The notes under the pieces are model-generated. The model was given only the letters and a program-made list of their open reading frames with translations. It made no database searches and was not told where the DNA came from. A program made the position numbers and the translations under genes. A stretch of 58,361 nucleotides of DNA from Lactobacillus taiwanensis DSM 21401 (GTDB lineage: Bacteria; Bacillota; Bacilli; Lactobacillales; Lactobacillaceae), in contig NZ_AYZG01000020.1 of assembly GCF_001436695.1 (NCBI RefSeq), positions 1 through 58,361 of the forward strand, in the 5' to 3' direction. Positions 43,388 to 54,736 of this stretch are shown here, piece by piece; position 1 is the first letter of the stretch, and each line of letters starts with the position of its first letter.

Positions 43388-44824
43388 GTGAAGCGAACTT
43401 TTCTTAATATTTTATATAATGCGGTCTACCAGATTTTTCTAGTTTTAGTACCGTTAATTACCGTTCCATATTTGTCTCGAGTTTTAGGACCTAAGACTTA
43501 TGGTATTTATGGCAGTGTTAATAATACTGTACAGTTTTTAATGGTATTTTGTACTTTGTCAGTTTCTTATATTGGAATACGAACTGTTTCTCGAACTAGG
43601 ACTTATGGAACACCGCAAGAATTGACTGATGCTTTTTGGGGCCTATGGTATTTTCAGGCAATTGCCGGATTAGTTACGATTTTAATTACGTTGTTAATTA
43701 CTAACATTTTTCATATTCAATATTGGAACTATTTGATCTTAATGGTGCCATATTTAATCTCGGCACAAGTTGATATTTCATGGTTTTTTCAAGGATTAGC
43801 AGATTTTGGACGAGTGGTTTTAAAAAATACTGCTGTTAAATTAGCAAGTGTAGTTTTGATCTTGCTATTAATTAAATCACCAGCTGACCTTTGGAAGTAC
43901 TTTTTAATTATGTCAGTTTCAACTATGCTAGGGTCATTTGTTTTTTGGCTTGATATACATCGCTATGTTGGTAAACCGGTTAATCATTTTTATAAATATA
44001 AAACTACGATTGTTTCTATCATTACCTTGATGATTCCACAGATTGCTACACAAATTTATACCTCACTTGATAAGCCGATTTTGGGCTTCTTTAGCAATTC
44101 AACGCAGGTTGCCTTTTATGATAATTCGCAAAGGATTTCTAATATGATCTTGGGAGTAATTACTAGTATTTCTTTAGTTATCATGCCAAAAATGGCTAGT
44201 GAAGAAAAAGAAACGCAAAAAGTTGTTTTAAAAAAGTCTCTTGAGGCAACGACAATGCTTGGTACTTTATTTGCGGTAATTATTATGGCTAACACTAAGC
44301 AGTTTGTACCATTTTTCTTTGGTAAAAAGTTTATTCCGATGACTCCTTTAATGTTTTTCTTTACCTTAACGATTATTATGATTCCTATGGGAGGAGTATT
44401 TGCTAACCAATTTGCGCTAGCTAATCGGAGAGACAAGGAATATGCAATTCCAGTAGTTATTGGTGCAATTATTGAAGTTATTTTAGCAGCGCTGCTCGAC
44501 CGACCATATGGAGCTAGCGGGGCAACTGTGGCAATTTTGATTACAGAGTTTGTAGTCTTAATTTTACGACTTTGGATTGTGAGAGATGATTATAATTTTA
44601 AAGAAGCTTTTTATGATGTACCTAAGTATTTCTTAATTGGGATAATCACTTTAATTGCTGGTATGTTCATGCCTAACTTGATTAATTCAAGCTTTTTAAA
44701 TATGGCAGTCAAGTCGATTTTAATGTTGATTATTTATGCAGTAATTATGTTTATAATGAAGTTGGACTTTAATCAAGATATTGCAGATTTTATTGCACGC
44801 TTTCTTAGAAAGGTAAAAAGATGA
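43388..44824 (+). CDS. Polysaccharide flippase (MOP superfamily, Wzx-like)
   Basis: A 478-residue membrane protein with about 14 helices, of the oligosaccharidyl-lipid flippase type. The N-terminus NAVYQIFLVLVPLITVPYLS and the block YLSRVLGPKTYGIYG are characteristic of Wzx-like proteins. It would move a lipid-linked repeat unit across the membrane. It begins 12 bases after the glycerophosphotransferase with GAGGAAAAAG as ribosome site, and its TGA stop overlaps the ATG of the next gene (ATGA). Confidence 0.9.
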   Translation: MKRTFLNILYNAVYQIFLVLVPLITVPYLSRVLGPKTYGIYGSVNNTVQFLMVFCTLSVSYIGIRTVSRTRTYGTPQELTDAFWGLWYFQAIAGLVTILITLLITNIFHIQYWNYLILMVPYLISAQVDISWFFQGLADFGRVVLKNTAVKLASVVLILLLIKSPADLWKYFLIMSVSTMLGSFVFWLDIHRYVGKPVNHFYKYKTTIVSIITLMIPQIATQIYTSLDKPILGFFSNSTQVAFYDNSQRISNMILGVITSISLVIMPKMASEEKETQKVVLKKSLEATTMLGTLFAVIIMANTKQFVPFFFGKKFIPMTPLMFFFTLTIIMIPMGGVFANQFALANRRDKEYAIPVVIGAIIEVILAALLDRPYGASGATVAILITEFVVLILRLWIVRDDYNFKEAFYDVPKYFLIGIITLIAGMFMPNLINSSFLNMAVKSILMLIIYAVIMFIMKLDFNQDIADFIARFLRKVKR

Positions 44825-45522
44825 TCCCTAAAAAAATTCACTACGTTTGGGTAGGGCATAATCCGAAGTCGCCATTAATTGAGGAATGTCTTGCAACTTG
44901 GAAAAAGAAATTGCCTGACTATGAAATTATTGAGTGGAATGAAGATAACTTCGATATGCATGAGAATTGTTATCTTGAAGAAGCGTACCAGGCTAAAAAA
45001 TGGGCTTTTGTGTCTGATTATATCCGGGCTCGTGCGATTTATGAGCAAGGCGGAATTTACTTAGATACAGACGTTAGAGTTCTTAAAAAATTAGATCCAC
45101 TTTTAAGTAATCAAGCTTTTATCGGCTTTGAAAACAACGACTACTTATCAGCTGCTATTTTTGGTGCAGAAGTACATCATCCCTTTATCAAAGACATTCT
45201 CGATTACTACCAGGATAGAGAGTTTACTTTTGATAAAAATAATCAAATGGCTGGTGTAAACAGCTTGTCAGTGACTGATATTTTAAAAGGGAGATACGGC
45301 CTAAAAACAGGTAATTATGAACAAAGATTAAAGGCTGGCATTCATGTCTATCCAGATCGTGTTTTGTGTAATCCTAGTAAAGACTCATATTCAATTCACT
45401 TGTTCACGGGTACTTGGATAGATGGACAAGAGACAGTAAAGCAAAAAATTGTAATGGCTTTAAAGAGAAGAATCTCTTCTCCAAAACAGGCTAGTTTATA
45501 TCAAAAATTAATTCGAAAATGA
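44821..45522 (+). CDS. GT32-type glycosyltransferase (capsular polysaccharide sugar transferase)
   Basis: A 233-residue protein starting IPKKIHYVWVGHNP, the usual opening of the Gly-transf-sug (DXD) family. The metal-binding motif is YLDTDVRVLKKLDP, and KKWAFVSDYIRARAIYEQGG precedes it. The C-terminal part has VYPDRVLCNPSKDSYSIHLF. It overlaps the flippase by four bases, and its stop overlaps the next ATG, so all three are translationally coupled. It would add one sugar to the lipid-linked repeat unit. Confidence 0.88.
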   Translation: MIPKKIHYVWVGHNPKSPLIEECLATWKKKLPDYEIIEWNEDNFDMHENCYLEEAYQAKKWAFVSDYIRARAIYEQGGIYLDTDVRVLKKLDPLLSNQAFIGFENNDYLSAAIFGAEVHHPFIKDILDYYQDREFTFDKNNQMAGVNSLSVTDILKGRYGLKTGNYEQRLKAGIHVYPDRVLCNPSKDSYSIHLFTGTWIDGQETVKQKIVMALKRRISSPKQASLYQKLIRK

Positions 45523-45977
45523 ATCAAGAAGAGTTACAAAAATTAGTAGAAGAAATTTCGTTGAAATATTTTCATGTGCCGTTTAAGTATGAGGTCAAAA
45601 TTAATAATCGTATGACAACTACTGGAGGAAGATACTTTCTTAATGATCATCATATTGATATCAATGGTCATTTTTTAGAAGAAAGATATCGCTCAGATCT
45701 TATTGGAATTATTAAACATGAATTAACGCATTATCATTTACATTTAGCAGGTAGAGGCTACCAGCATCGAAATCGTGATTTTAAAAATCTTCTAGCTCAT
45801 GTTGGTGGCAGTCGATATGCACCAGATCTTGGCTTAAGGCGTAGACAGAAGAAAAAATATATTTACGAATGCGAAAATTGCCACCTTCAATATCCGCGTG
45901 TTAGAAGAGTCAATACGCGGAAATATCGATGTGGTAAATGTGGCGGAAGACTAGTCTTAGTAAAGAAAAATAAATAA
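45519..45977 (+). CDS. SprT-like zinc metalloprotease-fold protein
   Basis: A 152-residue protein of the SprT family. The zinc-binding helix is IIKHELTHYHLHLAGRG (HExxH at about residue 68), followed by QHRNRDF, the third-ligand region. A C-terminal zinc ribbon has two CxxC pairs (ECENCHLQYP and RCGKCGG). The start overlaps the previous stop (ATGA). SprT-like proteins are related to Spartan proteases that degrade DNA-bound proteins, but bacterial members are little studied. Its position at the end of a polysaccharide operon looks incidental. Confidence 0.85.
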   Translation: MNQEELQKLVEEISLKYFHVPFKYEVKINNRMTTTGGRYFLNDHHIDINGHFLEERYRSDLIGIIKHELTHYHLHLAGRGYQHRNRDFKNLLAHVGGSRYAPDLGLRRRQKKKYIYECENCHLQYPRVRRVNTRKYRCGKCGGRLVLVKKNK

Positions 45978-45992
45978 AAACCAAAAATCCAT

Positions 45993-46021
45993 TTGCTAAA
46001 AGAAAAATTATCTGGTATATT
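45993..46021 (+). promoter_or_regulatory. tRNA-Leu promoter
   Basis: TTGCTA (45993-45998), 17-base spacer, TATATT (46016-46021), 12 bases before the tRNA. Confidence 0.7.
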
Positions 46022-46033
46022 AGTTAAGTACCG

Positions 46034-46118
46034 CGGGCGTGGCGGAATGGCAGACGCGCAAGACTAAGGATCTTGTGATCGCTTTTAGATCGTGGAAGTT
46101 CGAGTCTTCTCGCCCGCA
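46034..46118 (+). tRNA. tRNA-Leu (anticodon AAG)
   Basis: An 85-base type II tRNA: acceptor GCGGGCG/CGCCCGC, anticodon stem CAAGA/TCTTG, loop CTAAGGA with AAG at 46067-46069, a long variable arm, discriminator A. No CCA is encoded. The anticodon begins with A, so it reads CUU and, if deaminated to inosine, CUC and CUA as well. Confidence 0.9.
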
Positions 46119-46126
46119 CTACTAAG

Positions 46127-46158
46127 AAAAGGAAGTCGCAAATGCGGCTTCCTTTTTT
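46127..46158 (+). terminator. Terminator after tRNA-Leu
   Basis: AAAAGGAAGTCGCA pairs with TGCGGCTTCCTTTT (one G-T pair), loop AA, then TT. Confidence 0.85.
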
Positions 46159-46192
46159 GCTAAAGTTAAAAATTAATAAAGCAGGAAAGACT

Positions 46193-46810
46193 ATGATTAA
46201 TAAAAAAACTTTTAGAATTGCCATTAGTGCTATTTTTATTGCAATTATTTTAGTTCAAACATTTGTCCCTTATATTGGCTATATTCGCATTTTACCGGGC
46301 TTACCTTCAATTACGACGATACCTTTAACAGTTGCTTTAGCAGGTTGTTTAATGGGAGCAGGCTTTGGTGCATCAATTGGTTTATTTTGGGGTTTATTAA
46401 GTTTATTTGTTGCTTATACGCAACCTGGCGATATTGTCAGCATGCTTTTGTTCCGAAATATTTTTATTGCATTAGTTCCACGTACAGCTGCCGGTTTTAT
46501 TGCCGGTATGATTGGTCAAGCCGCAAAAGATGAATCAAGGCTTCAAAAGACAGTTGTTTATACAATTGCCGGCTTATGTACTTCGCTTGCTAATACCTTA
46601 CTGGTAATTGGCATCACTAGCTTGTGGTTCATGAATAATCCAGCTACTTTACTGCAAAGTTTAGGTCAAACTCAAAATTCTGCTCCTTTAATTGCAATTT
46701 TATTAAGTGTTTTAGGCGTTAATGGTGTTGTAGAAGCAATCTTTACTGCTGTTCTTACTCCAGCAATTGCAATGCCTTTAAAGCAAGTAATGAAAAGGAA
46801 GATGAGTTAA
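46193..46810 (+). CDS. ECF transporter substrate-binding (S) component
   Basis: A 205-residue membrane protein from ATG 46193 (MINKKTFRIAISAIF), preceded by GCAGGAAAG; the longer frame from 46142 would start inside the tRNA terminator. It has six or so hydrophobic helices and the pattern YIGYIRILPGLPSITTIPLT and AGCLMGAGFGASIGLFWGLL typical of ECF S components. It would bind a vitamin or other micronutrient and use the shared EcfA/EcfT energy module encoded elsewhere. The substrate cannot be read from the sequence; pantothenate-type S components belong to the same broad family. Confidence 0.8.
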   Translation: MINKKTFRIAISAIFIAIILVQTFVPYIGYIRILPGLPSITTIPLTVALAGCLMGAGFGASIGLFWGLLSLFVAYTQPGDIVSMLLFRNIFIALVPRTAAGFIAGMIGQAAKDESRLQKTVVYTIAGLCTSLANTLLVIGITSLWFMNNPATLLQSLGQTQNSAPLIAILLSVLGVNGVVEAIFTAVLTPAIAMPLKQVMKRKMS

Positions 46811-46811
46811 G

Positions 46812-47438
46812 ATGCCACGTAGACGCCGTCAAAAAAATATTCAATACGTAATTGTAAGAGCATTTTCTATTTGCTTTACTTTGGTAATAATTTTATCGGG
46901 ATTTTTGTATTGGCGTCATCAGGTCGTGACTAATGAAAGATTACGACAAGAGCAGTTAGAAAAAGAACGCTCTCTTCAAAATAAGGAAAACTTTATCAAG
47001 GTAGTAGCTCCAATTGCTCAAAGAGCCGATAAACCTTATGGACTTTTTCCTAGTGTCACGATTGCCCAAGCGTGTTTAGAGAGTAACTTTGGTCAAAGCG
47101 AACTCTCTAAAAAATACAATAATTTGTTTGGTGTAAAGGGAACGGATCCTAATACAAGTAAAGAGTTGACTACTTCTGAATTTGTGAATGACCACTGGGA
47201 GACGGTAACGGGACGCTTTCGTGTATATGAATCTTACGACGAATCTATCCAAGCTCATACACGTTTATTTGTAAATGGAACAAGCTGGAATAGAAATCAA
47301 TATCAACATGTTTTAGTGGCTAAAGATTATGCTAGCCAGGCGCAAGCTCTAGAGACAGATGGCTATGCAACAGATCCAGGTTATGCTAAAAAGCTTCTTG
47401 ATTTAATTAAAGAGTTTAATTTAACACAATATGATTAA
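46812..47438 (+). CDS. Membrane-anchored glucosaminidase (N-acetylglucosaminidase/flagellar-type)
   Basis: A 208-residue protein with a basic N-terminus, one signal-anchor helix (about residues 12-35) and an extracellular glucosaminidase domain. The catalytic region is SVTIAQACLESNFGQSELSK, with the Glu as likely acid, followed by YNNLFGVKG and YESYDESIQAHTRLF. It cuts peptidoglycan glycan chains. Its ATG is 1 base after the ECF gene stop, so the two are coupled, and the transcript ends at a strong terminator. Confidence 0.9.
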   Translation: MPRRRRQKNIQYVIVRAFSICFTLVIILSGFLYWRHQVVTNERLRQEQLEKERSLQNKENFIKVVAPIAQRADKPYGLFPSVTIAQACLESNFGQSELSKKYNNLFGVKGTDPNTSKELTTSEFVNDHWETVTGRFRVYESYDESIQAHTRLFVNGTSWNRNQYQHVLVAKDYASQAQALETDGYATDPGYAKKLLDLIKEFNLTQYD

Positions 47439-47442
47439 TTCC

Positions 47443-47482
47443 AAAACAACGATAGTTAAGTTAAAAGCTATCGTTGTTTTTT
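47443..47482 (+). terminator. Terminator of the ECF/glucosaminidase operon
   Basis: AAAACAACGATAG pairs with CTATCGTTGTTTT across a 12-base loop, followed by TT. Confidence 0.85.
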
Positions 47483-47537
47483 GTTATAATAGACAAGTCT
47501 ATTTTAGTGTTTGAGTAATTAAGAAAAGGAAGAAGCA

Positions 47538-49781
47538 ATGAGCGAAGAAACAATTCTTGCAGGATTAAATCCTCAGCAGAAAAAGGCTGTGCAGTGTACT
47601 GAAGGTCCACTTTTAGTAGTTGCTGGAGCTGGTAGTGGAAAGACATCAGTTTTAACACGTCGAATTGCCTATTTAATTGAAGAAAAAGGCGTTGCACCAT
47701 GGAATGTTTTAGCCATTACTTTTACTAATAAGGCAGCTAGCGAAATGAAGGAGCGTGTTCAAAAGCTCTTAGGACCAGCTGCTGATAGTGTTTGGATGTC
47801 TACCTTTCATGCTTTGTGCGTTCGCATTTTACGCCGAGATGCAGAAAAAATTGGCTATTCAAACAATTTTTCAATTGCAGATTCTGCAGAGCAGTTGACT
47901 TTAATTAAGCGAATTGAAAAAGATCTTAATATTGATCCTAAATTGTATGATCCAAAAGCAATTTTAGGTGCTATTTCTAATGGGAAAAATGATTTGCTTA
48001 CTCCTAAAAATTTTAAAGAACAAGCAGCCAGTCCTTTTGAAAAAGTAACTGCTCAAATTTATGCAGAATATCAACACCGTTTAAAGCGTGATCAAATTAT
48101 GGATTTTGATGATTTGATTATGCAAACTTTAATTTTATTCAAAAAAGATAAAGAAACGCTTCATTATTATCAAAATAAGTTCCGCTATATTCTAGTAGAT
48201 GAGTATCAGGATACAAATGAAGCTCAATATCAGCTTTGTGTTGCTTTAGCTGCTCAATATAAAAATATTTGTGTTGTTGGGGATGCTGATCAATCTATTT
48301 ATGGTTGGCGCGGAGCCAACATGGAAAATATCCTTAACTTTGAACATGATTATCAAGATGATGAAGTTAATACAATTAAACTAGAACAAAACTACCGTTC
48401 CACTGGCCATATCTTAGATGCAGCCAACTCAGTAATTAAAAATAATCTGAAACGTAAACCTAAGAAACTTTGGACTGATAAAGGCGCTGGCGATAAAATC
48501 AATTATTACCGTGCTCAAAGTGGAAATGATGAAGCACTGTTTATCATTTCAAAGATTAAAGAAGAAATAAAAGAACATCAAAGAGACTACAAGGATTTTG
48601 CTGTTCTTTATCGTACCAATGCTCAATCACGTAACGTCGAAGAAGCTCTAGTTAAAGCTAATATTCCGTATCGGATTGTTGGAGGACATAAGTTCTACGA
48701 CCGAAAAGAAATTAAAGATATTTTGGCTTATTTAAAAGTTGTCGCAAATCCTGCTGATTCAATGAGTTTCAACCGAATTATTAATGTACCAAAACGTGGT
48801 TTGGGTCCAACTACGATGGCTAAGTTTAACGGTTTTGCTAATGATAATGACTTTACAGTAGAAGAGACTTTTAAGAATTTGAGCTTAGCACCAATTACGG
48901 GTCGCCCAGCTAGAACGCTAGCTACTTTTGGAACGGCCTTAAAAGATGCAATCGAATATAGTAAGACGCATGGTGTAACAGGTTTAACGGAAAAAATATT
49001 AGCTGATTTCGGCTACAAAGAAGCTTTAGAAAATGAACACACAATTGAAGCAGATACTAGATTAGAAAACTTAAATGAATTTCTGACTGTTACTAAGCGT
49101 TTTGATGATAATTATGAGCCCGAAGATGAAGATTCAACTGCTTTAGGTGATTTTCTTTCAGAAATCTCACTTTTAAGTGATCAAGATGACTTGGAAAACC
49201 AAGATAATCAAGTTGCCTTAATGACACTCCATGCAGCTAAAGGACTAGAATTCCCAGTTGTTTTCTTGGTAGGAATGGAAGAAGGCTTATTCCCACTTTC
49301 AAGAGCAGCAAGCGATCCAAGCGAGCTTGAAGAAGAGAGACGTTTAGCATATGTAGGAATTACGCGTGCCGAAAAGAAACTTTACATCACTAATGCTTTT
49401 TCTAGAATGATGTATGGCCGTCCGCAACGTAATCAACCATCACGCTTTATTGATGAGATTGAAGATAAGGATTTAGAATTTGTTAACCCAATGCCATCTA
49501 ATTCTGTCATGTCTGTTCCTTTTGCTAAAAGTAGCGAGAGAGCAAATTCTCAAGTTTATCGAACAAAAGTAAAAATTGAAACTGCTAAAAAGGCAAGCGG
49601 TGCTGTCGGTGCTGATAAAAAGTCTTGGAATGTTGGAGATCAAGTATCTCATAAGGCTTGGGGTAAAGGTGTTGTAGTAAAAGTTAATGGTACTGGTGAA
49701 GACATGGAATTAGATATTGCCTTTGCTAGCCAAGGTGTAAAACGCCTTTTAGCTGCCTTTGCGCCAATTAAAAAGATATAA
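47538..49781 (+). CDS. pcrA: ATP-dependent DNA helicase PcrA
   Basis: A 747-residue superfamily 1 UvrD/Rep-type helicase that unwinds DNA 3' to 5' in repair and rolling-circle plasmid replication. Motifs are all present: GLNPQQKKAV, Walker A VVAGAGSGKTSVLTRR, motif Ia TFTNKAA, motif II VDEYQD, motif III GDADQSIYGWRGAN, motif IV QNYRSTGHI, motif V TLHAAKGLEF and motif VI YVGITRAEKKL. The C-terminal Tudor-like tail (WNVGDQVSHKAWGKGVVVKV) is typical of PcrA. Length is normal. It leads the pcrA-ligA-camS-gatCAB block common in Firmicutes. Confidence 0.97.
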   Translation: MSEETILAGLNPQQKKAVQCTEGPLLVVAGAGSGKTSVLTRRIAYLIEEKGVAPWNVLAITFTNKAASEMKERVQKLLGPAADSVWMSTFHALCVRILRRDAEKIGYSNNFSIADSAEQLTLIKRIEKDLNIDPKLYDPKAILGAISNGKNDLLTPKNFKEQAASPFEKVTAQIYAEYQHRLKRDQIMDFDDLIMQTLILFKKDKETLHYYQNKFRYILVDEYQDTNEAQYQLCVALAAQYKNICVVGDADQSIYGWRGANMENILNFEHDYQDDEVNTIKLEQNYRSTGHILDAANSVIKNNLKRKPKKLWTDKGAGDKINYYRAQSGNDEALFIISKIKEEIKEHQRDYKDFAVLYRTNAQSRNVEEALVKANIPYRIVGGHKFYDRKEIKDILAYLKVVANPADSMSFNRIINVPKRGLGPTTMAKFNGFANDNDFTVEETFKNLSLAPITGRPARTLATFGTALKDAIEYSKTHGVTGLTEKILADFGYKEALENEHTIEADTRLENLNEFLTVTKRFDDNYEPEDEDSTALGDFLSEISLLSDQDDLENQDNQVALMTLHAAKGLEFPVVFLVGMEEGLFPLSRAASDPSELEEERRLAYVGITRAEKKLYITNAFSRMMYGRPQRNQPSRFIDEIEDKDLEFVNPMPSNSVMSVPFAKSSERANSQVYRTKVKIETAKKASGAVGADKKSWNVGDQVSHKAWGKGVVVKVNGTGEDMELDIAFASQGVKRLLAAFAPIKKI

Positions 49782-49817
49782 TTGAAGTAAAAGCAGTTTG
49801 ATTCAGAGAAGGACTAA

Positions 49818-51827
<2,010 letters not shown>

Positions 51828-51841
51828 GAAGGATAAATAAA

Positions 51842-52981
51842 TTGAAAAGATTTTTGCAAATAGCATTGCTAGTAGCAACTGGTTTAAGTTTAAGTGCATG
51901 TGGCAATTTAAAAAATTCTGATCTTGCCAATAACCCTACAACTTCAACTACAAAGAAAAAGAGCTATCAAACAACTAGTACAAGTAAAAATGGTTATAAT
52001 GTTCTTTTAAAAGATGGTGAATATGTAACTAGTCCAATTGAAGGAATTACGGAAAATACTGGTGATAACAATGTAGATAGTCGTGCTTTAGAATCTGGAT
52101 TAATTGACTTATCTCATAATACTTTTTCAAGTAGTAAGTATGTTTTTCAAGAAGGGCAAAAAATTTCTGTTACTGATGCCACTGATTGGCTAGGAAGAAA
52201 GTCTAAAAGCAATCCAGAAGGCCTAAATGCAGAAAAAAGTACCAAAAAGAATTCGTATAATCCAATTATTTTAGATCAAATTTTAGAACAAGATTTTTTG
52301 ACTAAATCTAATTCTAGTTACAAAATGGATGGTATGAGTGTTGGGCTAGCTCTTAATTCAGTGGATTACTATCAAAAAACTAAAGACGGTGCCCAATATC
52401 ATAAAGATATTTCTCGTGCAGAACAAGAAACTTTTGGTAAAGAAGCAGCTAATAAGTTAGTTTCTTACTTACGTAAAAAGAAGGGATTAAAAAATATCCC
52501 AATTTTGGTTGGACTTTTTAGTAAAACCAGTAAAGATTCTCTTGTAGGTGGAAATTACTTTGCATATGGAATTGCTAATGCAAATAGTAGTAAAATAAGT
52601 GATTGGAAAACAGTCAATAATCGTAGTCAAGTGCTACCGACTGTTGGAAGTGAAAAAGCAATCAATTCTACTGATGCAGCTTCATTTAGTGATTTTAAAG
52701 CAGCTATTCAAGGTTACTTTCCTAATATTAGTGGGGTAACAGCGACTGTTCATTATCAAAATAAAACTTTGACACAAATGAACATTACTGTAACTACCCA
52801 ATTCTTTGGTTATGCGCAGATTGAGAGTTTTTCAAGACTTGTATTGTCAGCTGCTAAGAAGTATTTACCTAAGGATGCACCAATAGAAATTAAGATTAAT
52901 TCTGTTAATGACACGCAGGCATTAATCGCTAAGAATTCCGCAGACGATAGTTATTATGTCCACGTCTTTGGCGGTGAATAG
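51842..52981 (+). CDS. camS: CamS-family sex pheromone lipoprotein
   Basis: A 379-residue lipoprotein. The signal peptide ends in the lipobox LSAC with Cys20 as the lipid-modified residue, followed by a Thr/Ser/Lys-rich spacer. The remainder is a CamS domain ([20 protein letters not shown] and [17 protein letters not shown]). In enterococci and staphylococci the signal peptide of CamS is processed into a peptide sex pheromone; whether this occurs here is unknown. The TTG start follows AAGAAGGA. It lies between ligA and gatC as in many lactobacilli. Confidence 0.9.
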   Translation: MKRFLQIALLVATGLSLSACGNLKNSDLANNPTTSTTKKKSYQTTSTSKNGYNVLLKDGEYVTSPIEGITENTGDNNVDSRALESGLIDLSHNTFSSSKYVFQEGQKISVTDATDWLGRKSKSNPEGLNAEKSTKKNSYNPIILDQILEQDFLTKSNSSYKMDGMSVGLALNSVDYYQKTKDGAQYHKDISRAEQETFGKEAANKLVSYLRKKKGLKNIPILVGLFSKTSKDSLVGGNYFAYGIANANSSKISDWKTVNNRSQVLPTVGSEKAINSTDAASFSDFKAAIQGYFPNISGVTATVHYQNKTLTQMNITVTTQFFGYAQIESFSRLVLSAAKKYLPKDAPIEIKINSVNDTQALIAKNSADDSYYVHVFGGE

Positions 52982-52988
52982 GAGGCAA

Positions 52989-53294
52989 ATGGTGAAAATT
53001 ACAAAAGATGAAATCAATCACGTTGCAACACTATCTCGACTTGAGTTTGGTGAAGACGAAATTGATAAGTTTACTGAACAAATGGGTGACATTATCAATA
53101 TGGCACATCAATTAGCTGAAGTTGATACTGAAGGAGTTCCCGAAACTGTTCAAGTTGTTGATCGAGAAACTGACTTTAGAGAAGACAAACCTGAACATTG
53201 GGAAAGTCGTGCAGAATTAATGAAGAATGTTCCTGAAAAAGCTGATGGCTTCATTAAGGTGCCAGTAATTATTGATAAGGATGATAATGAATAA
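52989..53294 (+). CDS. gatC: Aspartyl/glutamyl-tRNA amidotransferase subunit C
   Basis: A 101-residue subunit that bridges GatA and GatB in the GatCAB amidotransferase, which converts Glu-tRNA-Gln to Gln-tRNA-Gln. Typical sequence: [20 protein letters not shown] and a linker ending [17 protein letters not shown] at 52981-52985 serves either ATG 52989 or GTG 52992; the family favours a start near here rather than at 52956. The stop overlaps the first base of gatA. Confidence 0.94.
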   Translation: MVKITKDEINHVATLSRLEFGEDEIDKFTEQMGDIINMAHQLAEVDTEGVPETVQVVDRETDFREDKPEHWESRAELMKNVPEKADGFIKVPVIIDKDDNE

Positions 53295-54733
53295 TGAATT
53301 ACTTAAATGAAAACATTGACTCATTAAATAAAAAATTACAAGATGGCGAAATAACAGCTGAAGACCTAGCTAAGGAAACAGTTAAGAACATTAAAGAAAC
53401 TGACAAGAAGATTAATGCTTGGATTACTGTGGACGAAGATGCAAAGCCAGCAGAAGATTTGGATTTTGCAAAAAATAAATTAGCTGGTATTCCAATTGCA
53501 ATTAAGGATAATATTATTACCAATGGTATGAAGACGACTGCTGCTAGTCATATTCTTTACAACTACATACCAGTTTATGACGCTACAGTAATTAGCAAGT
53601 TGAAAAAGGCGCAAGCTACCTTTGTTGGTAAGACTAACATGGATGAATTTGCAATGGGTTCATCAACTGAACATTCTTACTATGGTGCAACTCATAATCC
53701 ATGGAACTTAGATAAAGTTCCTGGTGGTTCGTCTGGTGGTTCTGCTGCAGCAGTTGCTAGTGGTGAAGTAGTTGCAGCTCTTGGATCAGATACAGGTGGT
53801 TCTATTCGTCAACCAGCAGCTTTTAATGGTATTTTTGGTATTAAACCAACTTACGGTAGAGTTTCACGTTGGGGTCTTATTGCCTTTGGATCTTCATTAG
53901 ACCAAATCGGTGTAATGAGTAAGCGTGTTAAGGATTCAGCTGAAGTATTAAACGTAATTGCTGGTCCTGATGAACATGATGCTACTGTTTCGGAAAAAGA
54001 AGTACCTGACTTTACTAGCTTTTTAGGTCAAGATGTTAAAGGTTTACGCGTAGCTGTTCCTAAGGAATACATGGACGCTGTTGATGGCGAAATGCACGAT
54101 GTTATTCAAAAGCAAATTGATGTCTTAAAGGATGCAGGTGCAATCATCAACGAAGTTTCATTACCACATACTAAGTATGTTGTTCCAACCTACTACATCG
54201 TTGCTTCTAGTGAAGCTTCCTCAAATCTTCAAAGATATGATGGTATTCGTTACGGCTATCGTGCAAAAGATACTAAGAACTTATTAGATGTTTATGTAAA
54301 ATCAAGAAGTGAAGGTTTCGGTGAAGAAGTTAAGCGTCGTATTATGCTTGGTTCATTTGCTTTGTCAGCTGGTGCATATGACGAATTCTTTAAGAAGGCT
54401 GCTCAAGTTAGAACCTTAATTTGCCGCGACTTTGAAAAGATTTTTGAAGAAAATGACGTTATTGTTGGACCAACTACTACTGAACCTGCATTTGGTATTG
54501 GGGAAGAAGTTTCTGACCCAATTAAGATGTACAACAACGATCTCTTAACTATTTCAGCTAACTTGGCTGGTATTCCAGCAGCTAGTGTTCCAGCAGGTTT
54601 AGTTGATGGAATGCCTGCTGGTCTTCAAATTATGGCTAAGCGTTTTGATGAAGGTAATGTATTTAAGGTTGCTGACTTCATTGAACGTAATAACAAATTC
54701 TACGAAAAAACACCTACAGGAATGGAGGATTAA
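53294..54733 (+). CDS. gatA: Aspartyl/glutamyl-tRNA amidotransferase subunit A
   Basis: A 479-residue amidase-signature subunit that hydrolyses glutamine to supply ammonia. The Ser-cisSer-Lys triad is visible: Lys in PIAIKDNI, and the serines in [13 protein letters not shown] and [13 protein letters not shown]. Length is standard. Its ATG shares a base with the gatC stop, and gatB starts 3 bases after its stop. Codon use is strongly biased to preferred codons, as expected for a highly expressed translation factor. Confidence 0.97.
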   Translation: MNYLNENIDSLNKKLQDGEITAEDLAKETVKNIKETDKKINAWITVDEDAKPAEDLDFAKNKLAGIPIAIKDNIITNGMKTTAASHILYNYIPVYDATVISKLKKAQATFVGKTNMDEFAMGSSTEHSYYGATHNPWNLDKVPGGSSGGSAAAVASGEVVAALGSDTGGSIRQPAAFNGIFGIKPTYGRVSRWGLIAFGSSLDQIGVMSKRVKDSAEVLNVIAGPDEHDATVSEKEVPDFTSFLGQDVKGLRVAVPKEYMDAVDGEMHDVIQKQIDVLKDAGAIINEVSLPHTKYVVPTYYIVASSEASSNLQRYDGIRYGYRAKDTKNLLDVYVKSRSEGFGEEVKRRIMLGSFALSAGAYDEFFKKAAQVRTLICRDFEKIFEENDVIVGPTTTEPAFGIGEEVSDPIKMYNNDLLTISANLAGIPAASVPAGLVDGMPAGLQIMAKRFDEGNVFKVADFIERNNKFYEKTPTGMED

Positions 54734-54736
54734 TTA

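Noticed and set aside
44116-44436. Antisense frame of 106 codons inside the flippase gene
   Set aside because: A shadow frame of a well-supported gene, with no ribosome site or family match.
46034-46118. tRNA-Leu read as anticodon TAA
   Set aside because: The stem CAAGA/TCTTG fixes a seven-base loop CTAAGGA, so positions 34-36 are AAG and the TAA is one base early.
46142-46192. Longer N-terminus of the ECF S component
   Set aside because: It begins within the tRNA-Leu terminator and lacks a ribosome site; ATG 46193 has one.
52956-52988. Earlier start of gatC
   Set aside because: It overlaps the end of camS and adds residues not typical of GatC; GGAGG at 52981 points to 52989 or 52992.
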